Shown here: one piece after another, positions 1-7,829 of the stretch | How positions within the stretch are numbered: the stretch's first letter is position 1 | How the letters are laid out: the number at the start of each line of letters is the position of its first letter | Origin: a virus | Length of the DNA stretch: 64,000 bases | Virus record (IMG/VR): IMGVR_UViG_3300022680_000058 | Span: 83,980-147,979 of that record | Reading direction: 5' to 3' (one strand) | Program-made: the position numbers and the translations under genes | Notes under the pieces: generated by a model | The model's input: the letters and a program-made list of their open reading frames with translations, nothing else | Told to the model about the DNA's origin: nothing | Databases searched by the model: none

Positions 1-296
1 CTGGAGAGCTTCGACGGATCGTAGCTGAGCATCTCTTTGATGGCAGCCTCGGTGATCATGAATGCCCCATCGATCATCTGGCCCTGAAGTCTCCCACACT
101 CGGAGAGCTCCACGACCTGTTTTCCGGTCATCCGAAGTCTTTTCGCCGCCTCCACCCAGTCATAGACTGTGGTCCAATCAGACGGCTCGAACTCGACGTC
201 CACTCGTGTGACTCTCGTCAACTCCTCAAAGAGAGATGTCTCTCTTCTAATGGCCGTCAGAAACTTCTCCCAATACTGATCCTCTGTCATCTCCAT
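1..296 (-). CDS. Small DNA-binding-like protein, cut by window edge
   Basis: The reading frame runs off the left edge, so only about 98 N-terminal residues are visible. The start at 296 is preceded by AGGAGT nine bases upstream. The central part (roughly residues 47-92) contains WVEAAKRLRMTGKQVVELSE followed by a second helical stretch, the layout of an excisionase or MerR-like winged helix, but no family can be fixed from a fragment. It is the last visible gene of a minus-strand operon that begins at 1442. Confidence 0.6.
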   Translation of the reverse strand, partial: MEMTEDQYWEKFLTAIRRETSLFEELTRVTRVDVEFEPSDWTTVYDWVEAAKRLRMTGKQVVELSECGRLQGQMIDGAFMITEAAIKEMLSYDPSKLS

Positions 297-302
297 CACA
301 GC

Positions 303-641
303 TCACTCCTTCTCGTCGTCTCCAATTGGACGCCAGTTCGACATCCGAGGCCTGTTGCATGTTCGACAGTATCCGGAATAGCCCTGCTCGACCCGCTCAC
401 CCCGATCTGTCTTTATGGAATTCCCACACTCGGAACACACCCCCTTCGGAACGATGATATCGGGCTCGATGCCAGCGAACTCGAAAAGCTTGTTGAGCTC
501 CTCCGGGGACACCTGTGGAAGTCCCATCGAGACGAAATCCCATCTCCCATCGCCTCGATAGCATGGGTATCCATCCTGACTGTCCCAACGCATCCTCTTG
601 AGGATCGTTCCGACGAGTTCTTTCGCCTCATCCGTTTTCAT
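303..641 (-). CDS. Small zinc-ribbon protein
   Basis: This 112-residue protein has two Cys-x2-Cys pairs (CSEC and CRTC) near the C-terminus, typical of a structural zinc ribbon. The start at 641 was chosen because AGGAGG lies nine bases upstream; an in-frame ATG farther upstream would extend deep into the preceding gene. It overlaps the end of the nuclease gene by 14 bases, so the two are translated together. Function is unknown; a nucleic-acid-binding accessory role is an inference from the zinc ribbon and context. Confidence 0.65.
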   Translation of the reverse strand: MKTDEAKELVGTILKRMRWDSQDGYPCYRGDGRWDFVSMGLPQVSPEELNKLFEFAGIEPDIIVPKGVCSECGNSIKTDRGERVEQGYSGYCRTCNRPRMSNWRPIGDDEKE

Positions 642-1104
642 CGAAATCTTCCTCCTGCCCAAGCTCATAAAGCATCTGAACAAAAACCTTCCGAGGAACC
701 GCGATCCAGTCCTGTTCAGCAGTCTCCACCGGGCGCCCGAGCTTTCGCCACATCTTCGAGGCTAAATCATCGAGCACACTCTTTCTGAATCTGATCGCAA
801 GAAATGGATGCTTGACGAGATCGGCAGCCTCACTCGTGATCTTGTTGAGCCACTCAGCTTTGATGCTGAGACTCTTCCCCTCAGTGGTCTTGCACTCGCC
901 GTGGAACGAAAACGTAGCAGCATCAACATTTGCCACATCTCCCTTGGCGTCGTATCGGCTCCCTGAACCCTTCTGTCGCCGACCACCCAGAGTCTTGGCT
1001 GTGGACTCCTCGTGGCGTCTGGGAGCCTCGTGGTTGGTCCTACGCCTATCAGCGTCGGGTCTCGTGAACCTCGACCCGATCGAAGGCCTCTTCTCGTCCC
1101 TCAC
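628..1104 (-). CDS. PD-(D/E)XK nuclease-like protein, possible Holliday junction resolvase
   Basis: A 158-residue basic protein. Residues 45-75 carry a glycine-rich entry (GSGSRYDAKGD), an Asp at about 56, then a beta strand ending in E-C-K (about 70-72). That spacing matches the D...ExK core of PD-(D/E)XK nucleases, including phage Holliday junction resolvases. The first 45 residues are Arg-rich and likely disordered. It sits in the recombination module upstream of the RecA-like gene, which supports a role in resolving branched DNA. The exact substrate cannot be told from sequence; another PD-(D/E)XK nuclease activity is possible. Confidence 0.6.
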   Translation of the reverse strand: MRDEKRPSIGSRFTRPDADRRRTNHEAPRRHEESTAKTLGGRRQKGSGSRYDAKGDVANVDAATFSFHGECKTTEGKSLSIKAEWLNKITSEAADLVKHPFLAIRFRKSVLDDLASKMWRKLGRPVETAEQDWIAVPRKVFVQMLYELGQEEDFDENG

Positions 1105-1442
1105 TAGATCCCACCCTTGATGAGCTCGATCAGTGCCCCCATCTCTCTCTGCCTGTCGATGAGGTCTCCGACTCTTCTGTTGGCAACGATCAGAACCTCA
1201 CGAAGCCTCAACACCTCATCCATCAAGGCGTATTCGATCAACTCCTGGCTGTCGTATTCAACACCGAGGTAGTTTCCGATCTCCACAGCCCAAAACGGAG
1301 CTGTCCCATTGGGCCATGTTCCTTTTGCTCGCAGATGGATGACGTCGTTCACATCAATTGTGTGACGAAACTTCATCACGGGGTATCCTTTTCGATACAA
1401 GTCTCGAAGGATCTCTGTCCTGCTGGTTACCGTTTCAGTCAT
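1104..1442 (-). CDS. Unknown 112-residue protein, probably leaderless
   Basis: First gene of the leftmost minus-strand operon; its last base is shared with the start of the nuclease gene. I recognise no domain. The C-terminal half is helical (LRLREVLIVANRRVGDLIDR). The ATG at 1442 has no Shine-Dalgarno sequence and lies six bases after a good -10 box, implying a leaderless message. An internal ATG at 1376, with AGGA nine bases upstream, is an alternative start. Confidence 0.6.
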   Translation of the reverse strand: MTETVTSRTEILRDLYRKGYPVMKFRHTIDVNDVIHLRAKGTWPNGTAPFWAVEIGNYLGVEYDSQELIEYALMDEVLRLREVLIVANRRVGDLIDRQREMGALIELIKGGI

Positions 1443-1448
1443 GATGTC

Positions 1449-1476
1449 ATAATATAACCTGAATAGGCTCTGTCAA
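1449..1476 (-). promoter_or_regulatory. Sigma70-type promoter, leaderless output
   Basis: TTGACA (1476-1471), a 16-base spacer and TATTAT (1454-1449) read leftward. Only six bases separate the -10 box from the ATG at 1442. Confidence 0.7.
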
Positions 1477-1505
1477 TCAATCAACACACACTTTCGTCCA
1501 GGTTG

Positions 1506-1511
1506 TATAAT
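1506..1511 (+). promoter_or_regulatory. -10 box of divergent promoter
   Basis: A perfect TATAAT lies six bases before the ATG at 1518. No good -35 box is visible at 16-18 bases. The arrangement mirrors the divergent promoter at 1449-1476. Confidence 0.45.
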
Positions 1512-1517
1512 CGAATC

Positions 1518-1835
1518 ATGAGAGACGTCATAGAGAAGGCCGTCAGACTATTGAGGCAGGGTCACAACAGGGAGGCGCTCAGGGCTCTTGAGAGAGCTCT
1601 GGACATCACAGAGACGGCGACACCCATCCCAGCCCCCATCGAGAAGGCATGCCGCCCAAGTTTCTTTGTCGAGAAAGATGGGAATGGAGGACACCTGTGT
1701 ATTGACGACACAGGATGGCACATCGAGCCGTCAGCGCTTAAGGGTCTTCCGAGCCCTCACGATGAACGGTTTGATGAACAGGTAAAGGAGGTTCTTGACC
1801 GAGGAATCGCTACCGGTCTCATTCGCCGCCTCTAA
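1518..1835 (+). CDS. Unknown 105-residue protein, probably leaderless
   Basis: The N-terminal helix (VRLLRQGHNREALRALERAL) resembles a TPR-like helical hairpin. The rest has no recognised motif. The ATG follows TATAAT by six bases and has no Shine-Dalgarno sequence. Its 3' end overlaps the convergent membrane-protein gene by 105 bases, which is unusual; both frames look protein-like, so both are kept. Confidence 0.55.
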   Translation: MRDVIEKAVRLLRQGHNREALRALERALDITETATPIPAPIEKACRPSFFVEKDGNGGHLCIDDTGWHIEPSALKGLPSPHDERFDEQVKEVLDRGIATGLIRRL

Positions 1836-2039
1836 CCTCCAAAGACGAGCTCTCGTCAGTATCTCAAACGAAGAGACACTGAAAGCGACGAACAAGACAA
1901 AAGTAAAGCCCGCATTGACCCACGATGGCTCGTACAACTGATTCTGAGGGACAAGCAAAAGTGCCTGCATACACACATTAAACGCAGCCAGAAACACAAG
2001 CACCTGTAGACCAATAAACTTCAGAAATAACCACCTCAT
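1731..2039 (-). CDS. Small membrane protein with two predicted transmembrane helices
   Basis: 102 residues with two hydrophobic segments, about residues 5-30 and 42-60, followed by a basic C-terminal tail. This fits a small inner-membrane protein with a cytoplasmic tail. Its start overlaps the stop of the upstream membrane gene by four bases, indicating co-translation. No homologue is recognised. Confidence 0.6.
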   Translation of the reverse strand: MRWLFLKFIGLQVLVFLAAFNVCMQALLLVPQNQLYEPSWVNAGFTFVLFVAFSVSSFEILTRARLWRLEAANETGSDSSVKNLLYLFIKPFIVRARKTLKR

Positions 2040-2278
2040 GATTCGTCCTCCCCTCTATTGTTTTGGCGCCATTGACTGCATGTCTTCCAAAAAGGGAGTG
2101 GCTCCCACCCCGTCCCTCCGTAAACACAGTCAATGTACTCCCTGTATCGGCAAGTGAAACATGTCTCGTTTCGACGCCTCCGGACGATTGCTGTGATCAC
2201 GACGTACAGTATTGCCGAAATGGACACGATAATCACCGGAGCGAACATGCACCAGATCACAATGTCTTTCATCTCCAT
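2036..2278 (-). CDS. Small membrane protein with cysteine-rich tail
   Basis: About 80 residues. One long hydrophobic helix (residues 5-30) is followed by RRRR and a tail with four cysteines (CFTC, C, C). The start at 2278 was preferred over ATG 2284 because GAGG then lies eight bases upstream. It follows the recombinase gene directly and overlaps the next membrane gene. Function unknown; the Arg cluster places the Cys tail in the cytoplasm. Confidence 0.6.
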   Translation of the reverse strand: MEMKDIVIWCMFAPVIIVSISAILYVVITAIVRRRRNETCFTCRYREYIDCVYGGTGWEPLPFWKTCSQWRQNNRGEDES

Positions 2279-2283
2279 GGCCA

Positions 2284-3576
2284 TCACCTCGCTTGTGCGA
2301 GCTCCTTTAGAATAGCTGTTCTAACGAGTGGGGCCAGGTCAGGATCATTCGTCACAGCCATCTTGAGAGCTGCCTGACTTGCGAACCTCTCACCGGCGAT
2401 CTCGTACTTCCCGCCGTCCTTCGGCTTCGCATCCTTGTGTTCTTTGACAAGATATTTCATCGCGTTTTTGAAGATGAAATCGTCCTCCATAACAGTACCG
2501 GCTGGAACGTTGTCCGTTGATCTCATCGTTTGAGCGAATATCCCCTCAAACCCTCTTGTCGGGGCTGTCCTGTTTTTCGTGATCTTGAAATGGATCGTCT
2601 CCTTCACCGGGAAGATATTCTTCTCTTCCTTCGACCCATACGCCTCCGTGACAGCCTCGACCTTCGACGACAGGAATTTGACCTCTGCATGAATAGCAAA
2701 ATCCTGCCCCTTCCCTCCAGGTTTCGTGCTCGGATCACCGAACATGACACCGATCTTCAATCTTGCTTGGTTCACCCAAATCATCGATGTCATGATGCCC
2801 TTATTCTTGTTCCGGGCACCCATGGAGACCCATCCGCGAATCCCCTTGTTGACCAGTCTCGCCTGAAGACCTTGCTGCCACTTCTCGGCACCTTCTTCGA
2901 TCTCTGTCCTTGGCGTGAAGTGAGCCAACGAATCCACGATGACGATGTCGAACATACCCGACTCCATGATGAGCTGGATGATGTCCGACGCCTCTTCACC
3001 GTTCTCTGGTCGAACATAATAGAGACGCCGATCATCAACACCAACTTCACCAGCCCAGACAGGATCATAGGCATCCTCAGGGTCGATCCACGCCGCAATG
3101 AACTCCTCGTATGAGTTTTCGTTGAGCTCATCTTTCCACTTCTCGACTCGTATTTTGTAGTCCTTGGCACTCTCCGAGAACTTCCCCTTGCTGTCCTTCT
3201 TTCGTTCCGGAAGAATGACAGGAAGAACGGTCTTCCCCTCTTTCACACAATCACAGAACGCCTCAGCATGCCACCTGGCGTCCGAATCTTCTTCGAGCTG
3301 CTCAGGTGTCGGAGGAATCACCTCAAGGTTCTGTGCGGGTCTCAGGCACCTCCGACACAGGTTCTGATTCTTGGCAACGATTCGAGCCGCAGTCGTGGAC
3401 TTACCGCCGGACTTTTCGCCCCACAGCATGATGTTCCGACCATGAGGGAACCCACCACCAAGGCCAGCATCCAGAACAATCGATCCTGTCGTGAGCCTCA
3501 GGTCTCGTGTTCTGTTCGTTCCAGCGTTGAAATTCTTTTTGATGAGCTTGCTTGCCCCGATAGCCCGATCACCCAT
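2284..3576 (-). CDS. RecA-family recombinase with cysteine-containing insertion
   Basis: 430 residues. Walker A is GEKSGGKST (53-61) and Walker B is the hydrophobic strand ending in DS (about 210-216), followed by the RecA-like segment NQARLKIGVMFGDPSTKPGG (DNA-binding loop region). RecA proteins form ATP-dependent filaments on ssDNA and drive strand exchange; phage versions serve recombination-dependent replication and repair. Between Walker A and the next core strand lies a long insertion (about 72-175) with CRRC and CDC pairs, which could bind a metal. It heads a tail of two membrane genes and lies between the nuclease and helicase genes, consistent with one recombination module. Confidence 0.85.
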   Translation of the reverse strand: MGDRAIGASKLIKKNFNAGTNRTRDLRLTTGSIVLDAGLGGGFPHGRNIMLWGEKSGGKSTTAARIVAKNQNLCRRCLRPAQNLEVIPPTPEQLEEDSDARWHAEAFCDCVKEGKTVLPVILPERKKDSKGKFSESAKDYKIRVEKWKDELNENSYEEFIAAWIDPEDAYDPVWAGEVGVDDRRLYYVRPENGEEASDIIQLIMESGMFDIVIVDSLAHFTPRTEIEEGAEKWQQGLQARLVNKGIRGWVSMGARNKNKGIMTSMIWVNQARLKIGVMFGDPSTKPGGKGQDFAIHAEVKFLSSKVEAVTEAYGSKEEKNIFPVKETIHFKITKNRTAPTRGFEGIFAQTMRSTDNVPAGTVMEDDFIFKNAMKYLVKEHKDAKPKDGGKYEIAGERFASQAALKMAVTNDPDLAPLVRTAILKELAQAR

Positions 3577-3640
3577 GAACGCACCTCACCTCTCTGGCAT
3601 CGTCACAGATGCCCCTCAGTGACATTGATTGACATCAAAA

Positions 3641-3985
3641 TCAGTAGCTGGGATCTTTCTTCTTGTTCGAGGCGTACTCTCGAACTCCAGCGACCTCGTC
3701 CTCGATGCGTTTCTCGACGAAATTCGACGCCCAATCGTCAGCCGCTTCGACATCTTCTGGGTAACACGGGACCTCGATCGAAACATCGACACGAGCGCTC
3801 TCGTAGTCACCGATGTTCAGAGTCAGACCGTATCCACGCCTAACCCTGGCAACGGGACCATCGAACACAGCGACAGCAACAACCTCATCACTGTGGACTT
3901 CTCGGCCCGTCCCCTTTCTGTACACGTACCTATTGTCGATTCGTGCTACCGTTGCTTCTTCGTGAGGTCCATTCTCCTTCGACAT
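3641..3985 (-). CDS. Small conserved-looking phage protein next to recombinase
   Basis: 114 residues; the start at 3985 has AGGAGGAGA five bases upstream. The core (TLNIGDYESARVDVSIEVPC) resembles a small beta-rich family I associate with phage replication regions, but I cannot name it. The C-terminus is charged. It lies upstream of the recombinase in the same orientation. Confidence 0.6.
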   Translation of the reverse strand: MSKENGPHEEATVARIDNRYVYRKGTGREVHSDEVVAVAVFDGPVARVRRGYGLTLNIGDYESARVDVSIEVPCYPEDVEAADDWASNFVEKRIEDEVAGVREYASNKKKDPSY

Positions 3986-4003
3986 AATCTTCTCCTCCTG
4001 AAC

Positions 4004-4019
4004 AGGCAATCAATTGCCC
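4004..4019. repeat. 16-bp palindrome, copy 1 (one mismatch)
   Basis: AGGCAATCAATTGCCC lies in the short gap between two minus-strand genes. It is one of four copies of GGGCAAT-N2-ATTGCCC in the window (others at 26422, 38478, 47242). Confidence 0.6.
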
Positions 4020-4022
4020 ACC

Positions 4023-4904
4023 TCATCCAGTTGAAAGAATCCCTTCATCAGGGAGTGGCTTGAATTCAGACCGTTCGAGAGCTTCTTCAATGTCACCCTC
4101 AAACCCAATGGGGACTCCGAGCTCTTTCCAGGACAACCTGATCGCCTCTTTCATCCCCTCATCGACAGGATAAAGGCGCCTCTTGTTACCCACAGCTCGC
4201 CTCACAGCCTCCATCATCTCAAACGTGTAGTACCGATACCTTCGAGTCCCCTGGACGTATGGCGTCCTTGGAATCAGTCCAGTCTGCTCCCACTGGTTCA
4301 GCGTCTGGATAGACCGATCAACGATGAAAGAGAACGCTCCGATCGAAAACATCGCGACCTCGTTCCCATCCTTCAGCCTAAAGAATTTCGGCCTCTGGCT
4401 TCTCGGGACACGAACCATCGCGTTGGTAACATCCACGTTCACATCAGACACGCCGAGATTGTCCCAAGCATCCTTGATCTCTTTGATCATGGACTCGTCG
4501 ACAGGGAACAACCTACGCTTGTCCCCGACGGCACGCTTGACGACCTCCATCATCTCACGAGTATAGAACCTGAACTTCCGCTCCCCATAGACGTATGGGG
4601 TATTCGGAATGATGCCGCTGGAGATCCAGTGATTCAACGTCTGGACAGATCGCCCCACGAACGCCGCGAAATCACCGATCGGATACAGAGTGACCTCTTC
4701 CCCATTGTCAAGAGTAAGAGTCCGGAGCTGCTGGTTCCTCGGGACACGAGCTGTTACGACATCCCGTTGCCTCTCCCGATAATTAGCAGATCTCCTCAAG
4801 ACTTTGTCCCTGTACTCTGGATCGTTGTCGTATCGCTCTTTTCGACGTTTCGCCACGTCACCCTTATTCTTTTCATACCAATTCTTGAAGTAGTCTCCAG
4901 GCAT
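4023..4904 (-). CDS. Tandem MerR-like DNA-binding protein
   Basis: 293 residues with two copies of one domain (about 60-150 and 165-255). Each copy has a strand with YPIGDFAAFVGRSVQTLNHW or its counterpart, then a wing ending IPNTPYVYGERKFRFYT, then a helix ending in RRLFPVDE. This is the winged-helix MerR pattern, with a helix-turn-helix and an aromatic-rich wing. Single MerR domains usually dimerise; a covalent tandem suggests a pseudo-dimer binding a palindromic or repeated site. The Lys/Arg-rich N-terminus may add DNA affinity. The start at 4904 follows AGGAGGAGGT. Likely a transcription factor of the early region. Confidence 0.7.
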   Translation of the reverse strand: MPGDYFKNWYEKNKGDVAKRRKERYDNDPEYRDKVLRRSANYRERQRDVVTARVPRNQQLRTLTLDNGEEVTLYPIGDFAAFVGRSVQTLNHWISSGIIPNTPYVYGERKFRFYTREMMEVVKRAVGDKRRLFPVDESMIKEIKDAWDNLGVSDVNVDVTNAMVRVPRSQRPKFFRLKDGNEVAMFSIGAFSFIVDRSIQTLNQWEQTGLIPRTPYVQGTRRYRYYTFEMMEAVRRAVGNKRRLYPVDEGMKEAIRLSWKELGVPIGFEGDIEEALERSEFKPLPDEGILSTG

Positions 4905-4924
4905 ACCTCCTCCTAAACAATACA

Positions 4925-4953
4925 AATATCAGACCATCACATGGGATTGTCAA
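4925..4953 (-). promoter_or_regulatory. Sigma70-type promoter for the tandem MerR gene
   Basis: TTGACA (4953-4948), a 17-base spacer and GATATT (4930-4925). The transcript then carries a Shine-Dalgarno sequence and is not leaderless. Confidence 0.65.
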
Positions 4954-5201
4954 GGGTTAGAGCGTTTTGGAGGCGATTCTATGCCCCCACGAGCGAACTC
5001 TTTTCCAGGGACGTATGAAACATCCCTTGGGCAATGCTTCTCAAACACAGTGAACATCTCATCAACCGCCTTAACAATCTCTCCAGTCGCCACCTCGCCA
5101 GCTCTAGCAACCTCTTCCATCCTCCTCGTCAGAACACGCCTGATGTCGAGCCTGAGAATCATATCCTCGTACTTGTTACCCTTTCGAGACCTTGAACTCA
5201 T
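4950..5201 (-). CDS. Unknown 83-residue protein
   Basis: A small, mainly helical, charged protein (RRVLTRRMEEVARAGEVATG) overlapping the helicase stop by 26 bases. No family recognised. Its last codons overlap the -35 box of the next promoter. The start at 5201 is the first ATG after the overlap, with GGAG close upstream; a longer start at 5258 is possible. Confidence 0.5.
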   Translation of the reverse strand: MSSRSRKGNKYEDMILRLDIRRVLTRRMEEVARAGEVATGEIVKAVDEMFTVFEKHCPRDVSYVPGKEFARGGIESPPKRSNP

Positions 5202-7059
5202 TGCTCCAATAGTACCTTTCTCGCCACGCCACTCTTCGAGAAGAGATCGGGACGCCAATGTCTACGATGTCAAAAATAATCGGGACACCCTTGCCCTTAC
5301 ACTTCCCAGCTTTCCATGGACAATAGTGCTCACACTTCCCAGGGTCTTTTGGATCTGGCAAGCAATGGCGCCGACCTCTACCAACAGACTGTTCAACATC
5401 AGATGTCGGGGTGGCGAATCCAACCACATCGATCGGAGGGATATCGGTTCCCTCACTCACCATCTGGAATGACGCAAAAACAACCCTCGCCCGCTCTGCC
5501 TCATAAAGCTCCTCATCAGTAAGAGCTCGCTTCTTTTCCTCAGACTTCTGTTTGATCTTAAAGTACGACGCCAGCTTGTAGAGAGCATCGTTCGAGAGAT
5601 CTTCAAGGATGATTCTCCTAAAACCATCCTCGCTGTGATTGAACTTGTCATTCTCGCACTCAAGAAACTTTTGCGGGAATCCCTCCAGGATCTCCGCTGG
5701 CAACGACACCTCATGGACCTTCTCTTTGGGGTGGTCACCCTCTTCATCAATCGGGAGATATCCGGCCTCATCCACAGCGAGACGATGATAGATAGACCCT
5801 GAATTCCCTTTCCGACGGCTCAAGCTCTTGTAGATAGCGTCAATGGCCATCTCCCTGCCGCCATCTTCCATAGGCCAATCACCCTTCCTGAGGCGTGCTG
5901 TCTTCACACCGGTAAACCACTCCCCCACATAGAATCCAGTCGTGATACCAGCCGATGACAAGTCCTTGTCATTCCTCACAGCCGCCATCAGGTCCGATTC
6001 CAGGCTCCTCAGGTGTTCGAGCCGCTCTGATAGAATCAAAATCTTCCGTCCAGATGATGCCTTCAGAGCCTTCTTCGTCTCCTCGATGATCTTCCAGTTC
6101 CGAGCCGTCAGCTTCGACAGCATCGTGATCGACACAGCGTCATTCATGTCTCTCATGAGTGGTGGAGGCGCCGATACAGGCTTCGGAACCATGACCATCC
6201 GAATATACGGTTTCGGCATCTCTGTGAGCGCCTTGACAATGATCTTGCCAATATGCCACCAGAACACACGATCAGCTCCATCTTTCCGTCTCGGAGTCGC
6301 CGTCAACCCAAGACGAATCGCCGCCGCAAACATCTCTGGAGCCACAGACCACGATGGAGCACCCACGCGGTGACACTCATCTAGAACCAAAACTCCAGGT
6401 CTCTCATATAGCGCCCTCGGGTATCTGTTCCCATCTTCGAGAGCCAAGGACTCCACCATCGCGACAATAATGTCCTTGTCCTCGAAATCACACACCGGAC
6501 CTCGAACCTGCCCGATCTTGGCGCCTGGGAAGAACTTCTTCGCCCGAGAAATCCACTGTTTGAAGAGGAGCTCTTTGTGGACCAAAATGATCGCTGGCAT
6601 CGCCATTCTGTGTATGAACGCAAGGCCAGTCACAGTCTTTCCAAACCCAGTCCCAGCTTGGAAGATACCCCCAAGAGAAAGTCCCAAATCCCTGTTGGAG
6701 TGGCCCTCCAGGCTCATAATCGGGCTGTAGTGCTCGACGAGTTTGTCAACGATCTCCCCCTGCTCCTTGTATGGACCCTCGTGACGGATAGTTGATTCAT
6801 ACTCTCTCTTCTCACCAAACGTGAGGTCCCACTCGTACTCGTAGTCCCCTTTCGCCGTCTGGAACCAGAAATCTCTCGGAACTCCGAATTCTATCTCTGT
6901 CTCTGACCACGCCTTGATCGGGGTTGGCTTCACGTCGTCATCACCGAAATTCCCCATCTTCTTCGGGACAATGAGAAGCTTCTCACGAAGATGCTCGAAG
7001 ACTCTCGGGTCCATCTCAGCCTTCGGAAGCCACACGAGCCCATCAACTCTGATCTTCAT
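5176..7059 (-). CDS. Superfamily 2 DNA helicase
   Basis: 627 residues. Motif I is AGTGFGKT (135-142), motif II is DECH (227-230), motif III is LTATP (252-256), and motif VI is QSVGRGRR near the C-terminus. This set defines SF2 helicases of the UvsW/XPB/type III Res group, which translocate on duplex or branched DNA. After motif VI comes a cysteine cluster (CEHYCPWKAGKC) that could bind zinc. Such phage helicases remodel forks and recombination intermediates, which fits its place between the RecA-like and SSB genes. The start codon overlaps the stop of a probable mobile endonuclease gene. Confidence 0.85.
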   Translation of the reverse strand: MKIRVDGLVWLPKAEMDPRVFEHLREKLLIVPKKMGNFGDDDVKPTPIKAWSETEIEFGVPRDFWFQTAKGDYEYEWDLTFGEKREYESTIRHEGPYKEQGEIVDKLVEHYSPIMSLEGHSNRDLGLSLGGIFQAGTGFGKTVTGLAFIHRMAMPAIILVHKELLFKQWISRAKKFFPGAKIGQVRGPVCDFEDKDIIVAMVESLALEDGNRYPRALYERPGVLVLDECHRVGAPSWSVAPEMFAAAIRLGLTATPRRKDGADRVFWWHIGKIIVKALTEMPKPYIRMVMVPKPVSAPPPLMRDMNDAVSITMLSKLTARNWKIIEETKKALKASSGRKILILSERLEHLRSLESDLMAAVRNDKDLSSAGITTGFYVGEWFTGVKTARLRKGDWPMEDGGREMAIDAIYKSLSRRKGNSGSIYHRLAVDEAGYLPIDEEGDHPKEKVHEVSLPAEILEGFPQKFLECENDKFNHSEDGFRRIILEDLSNDALYKLASYFKIKQKSEEKKRALTDEELYEAERARVVFASFQMVSEGTDIPPIDVVGFATPTSDVEQSVGRGRRHCLPDPKDPGKCEHYCPWKAGKCKGKGVPIIFDIVDIGVPISSRRVAWRERYYWSNEFKVSKG

Positions 7060-7784
7060 TCAGAACCCCACAACAAGTCAGTAGCTCCAAGGAAAGGCCC
7101 ATACTTTCCACGCCCAATCAATGATTTTGGCATGAGAGATATCGTTCCAACATTTGCATGTGCAACAGGAACAATAAATCGACCCTTTATCTTGTCATCT
7201 TCAACACACAATAGATCATAAAAGTCACAATCTTTCCCATACTTTATGCTTCCAAACTGATACCATCCAGTTTTGTTCAATATCGACGACTTCACATCAA
7301 CTCTTTTCCCATTTACCAACAAATCAAACGGAGCCTTTGTTGACTGCTCTTCAACATTCATACCTAAAGCACGAAAAAATACAGATTCACTCCTCTCCCA
7401 TTTCTGACCCCTGTGTGTCTCAGAGCCCTTCTGTCCAAGCGAAAGTCTCTTGGCCCAACACCGAAAACCACCTCTTTTCGAGATCACACACGCCAAATCA
7501 TTTCTACCAGCATTTCGCAGCTCCCCTACGGAAGGCATTCTTCCGAACTCCTCACAAAAAGGTTGGAGTTCGGAAGTAATACGCTCCTCAGTCCATGGAG
7601 CACCGCCCCCCTTTGTCTCCAACCCAAGTTTCTTTGCCCAAGCATAAAAACCTCCGGTATTCGACACAGCAAACCCAAGACCACTTAGCCCAGCAGCCTT
7701 TAGCTCGTCGTTTGACGGGAGCCTTCCATCAGACGAAAGTTTTAGAAGAGCGTCACCAATTGCTTCATCTGTCCATTTTTTCAT
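7056..7784 (-). mobile_element. Free-standing homing-type endonuclease gene
   Basis: 242-residue protein. Two tandem repeats of about 52 residues (2-53 and 61-112) share the pattern W-T-x-E/D...GR-(L/M)-PS...EL..AG..GL...GGF..WAK, the helical DNA-binding repeat seen with HNH-type homing endonucleases. The C-terminal part has FDLLVNGKRVDVKSS, a D-x(n)-D-x-K arrangement like a PD-(D/E)XK catalytic centre. The gene is visibly richer in A+T than its neighbours and sits exactly between the SSB and helicase genes, overlapping the helicase start by four bases. Base composition, DNA-binding repeats and wedge position together suggest a recent selfish insertion. A structural or regulatory DNA-binding protein is the alternative. 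Confidence 0.65.
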
Positions 7785-7829
7785 TCACCAAACGTACATG
7801 ATGAAGCAATCAGTGTCCAATAGAAATCT

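Noticed and set aside
2530-3114. Long plus-strand frame opposite the RecA-like gene
   Set aside because: Shadow of a confident minus-strand gene, without domains or start signal.
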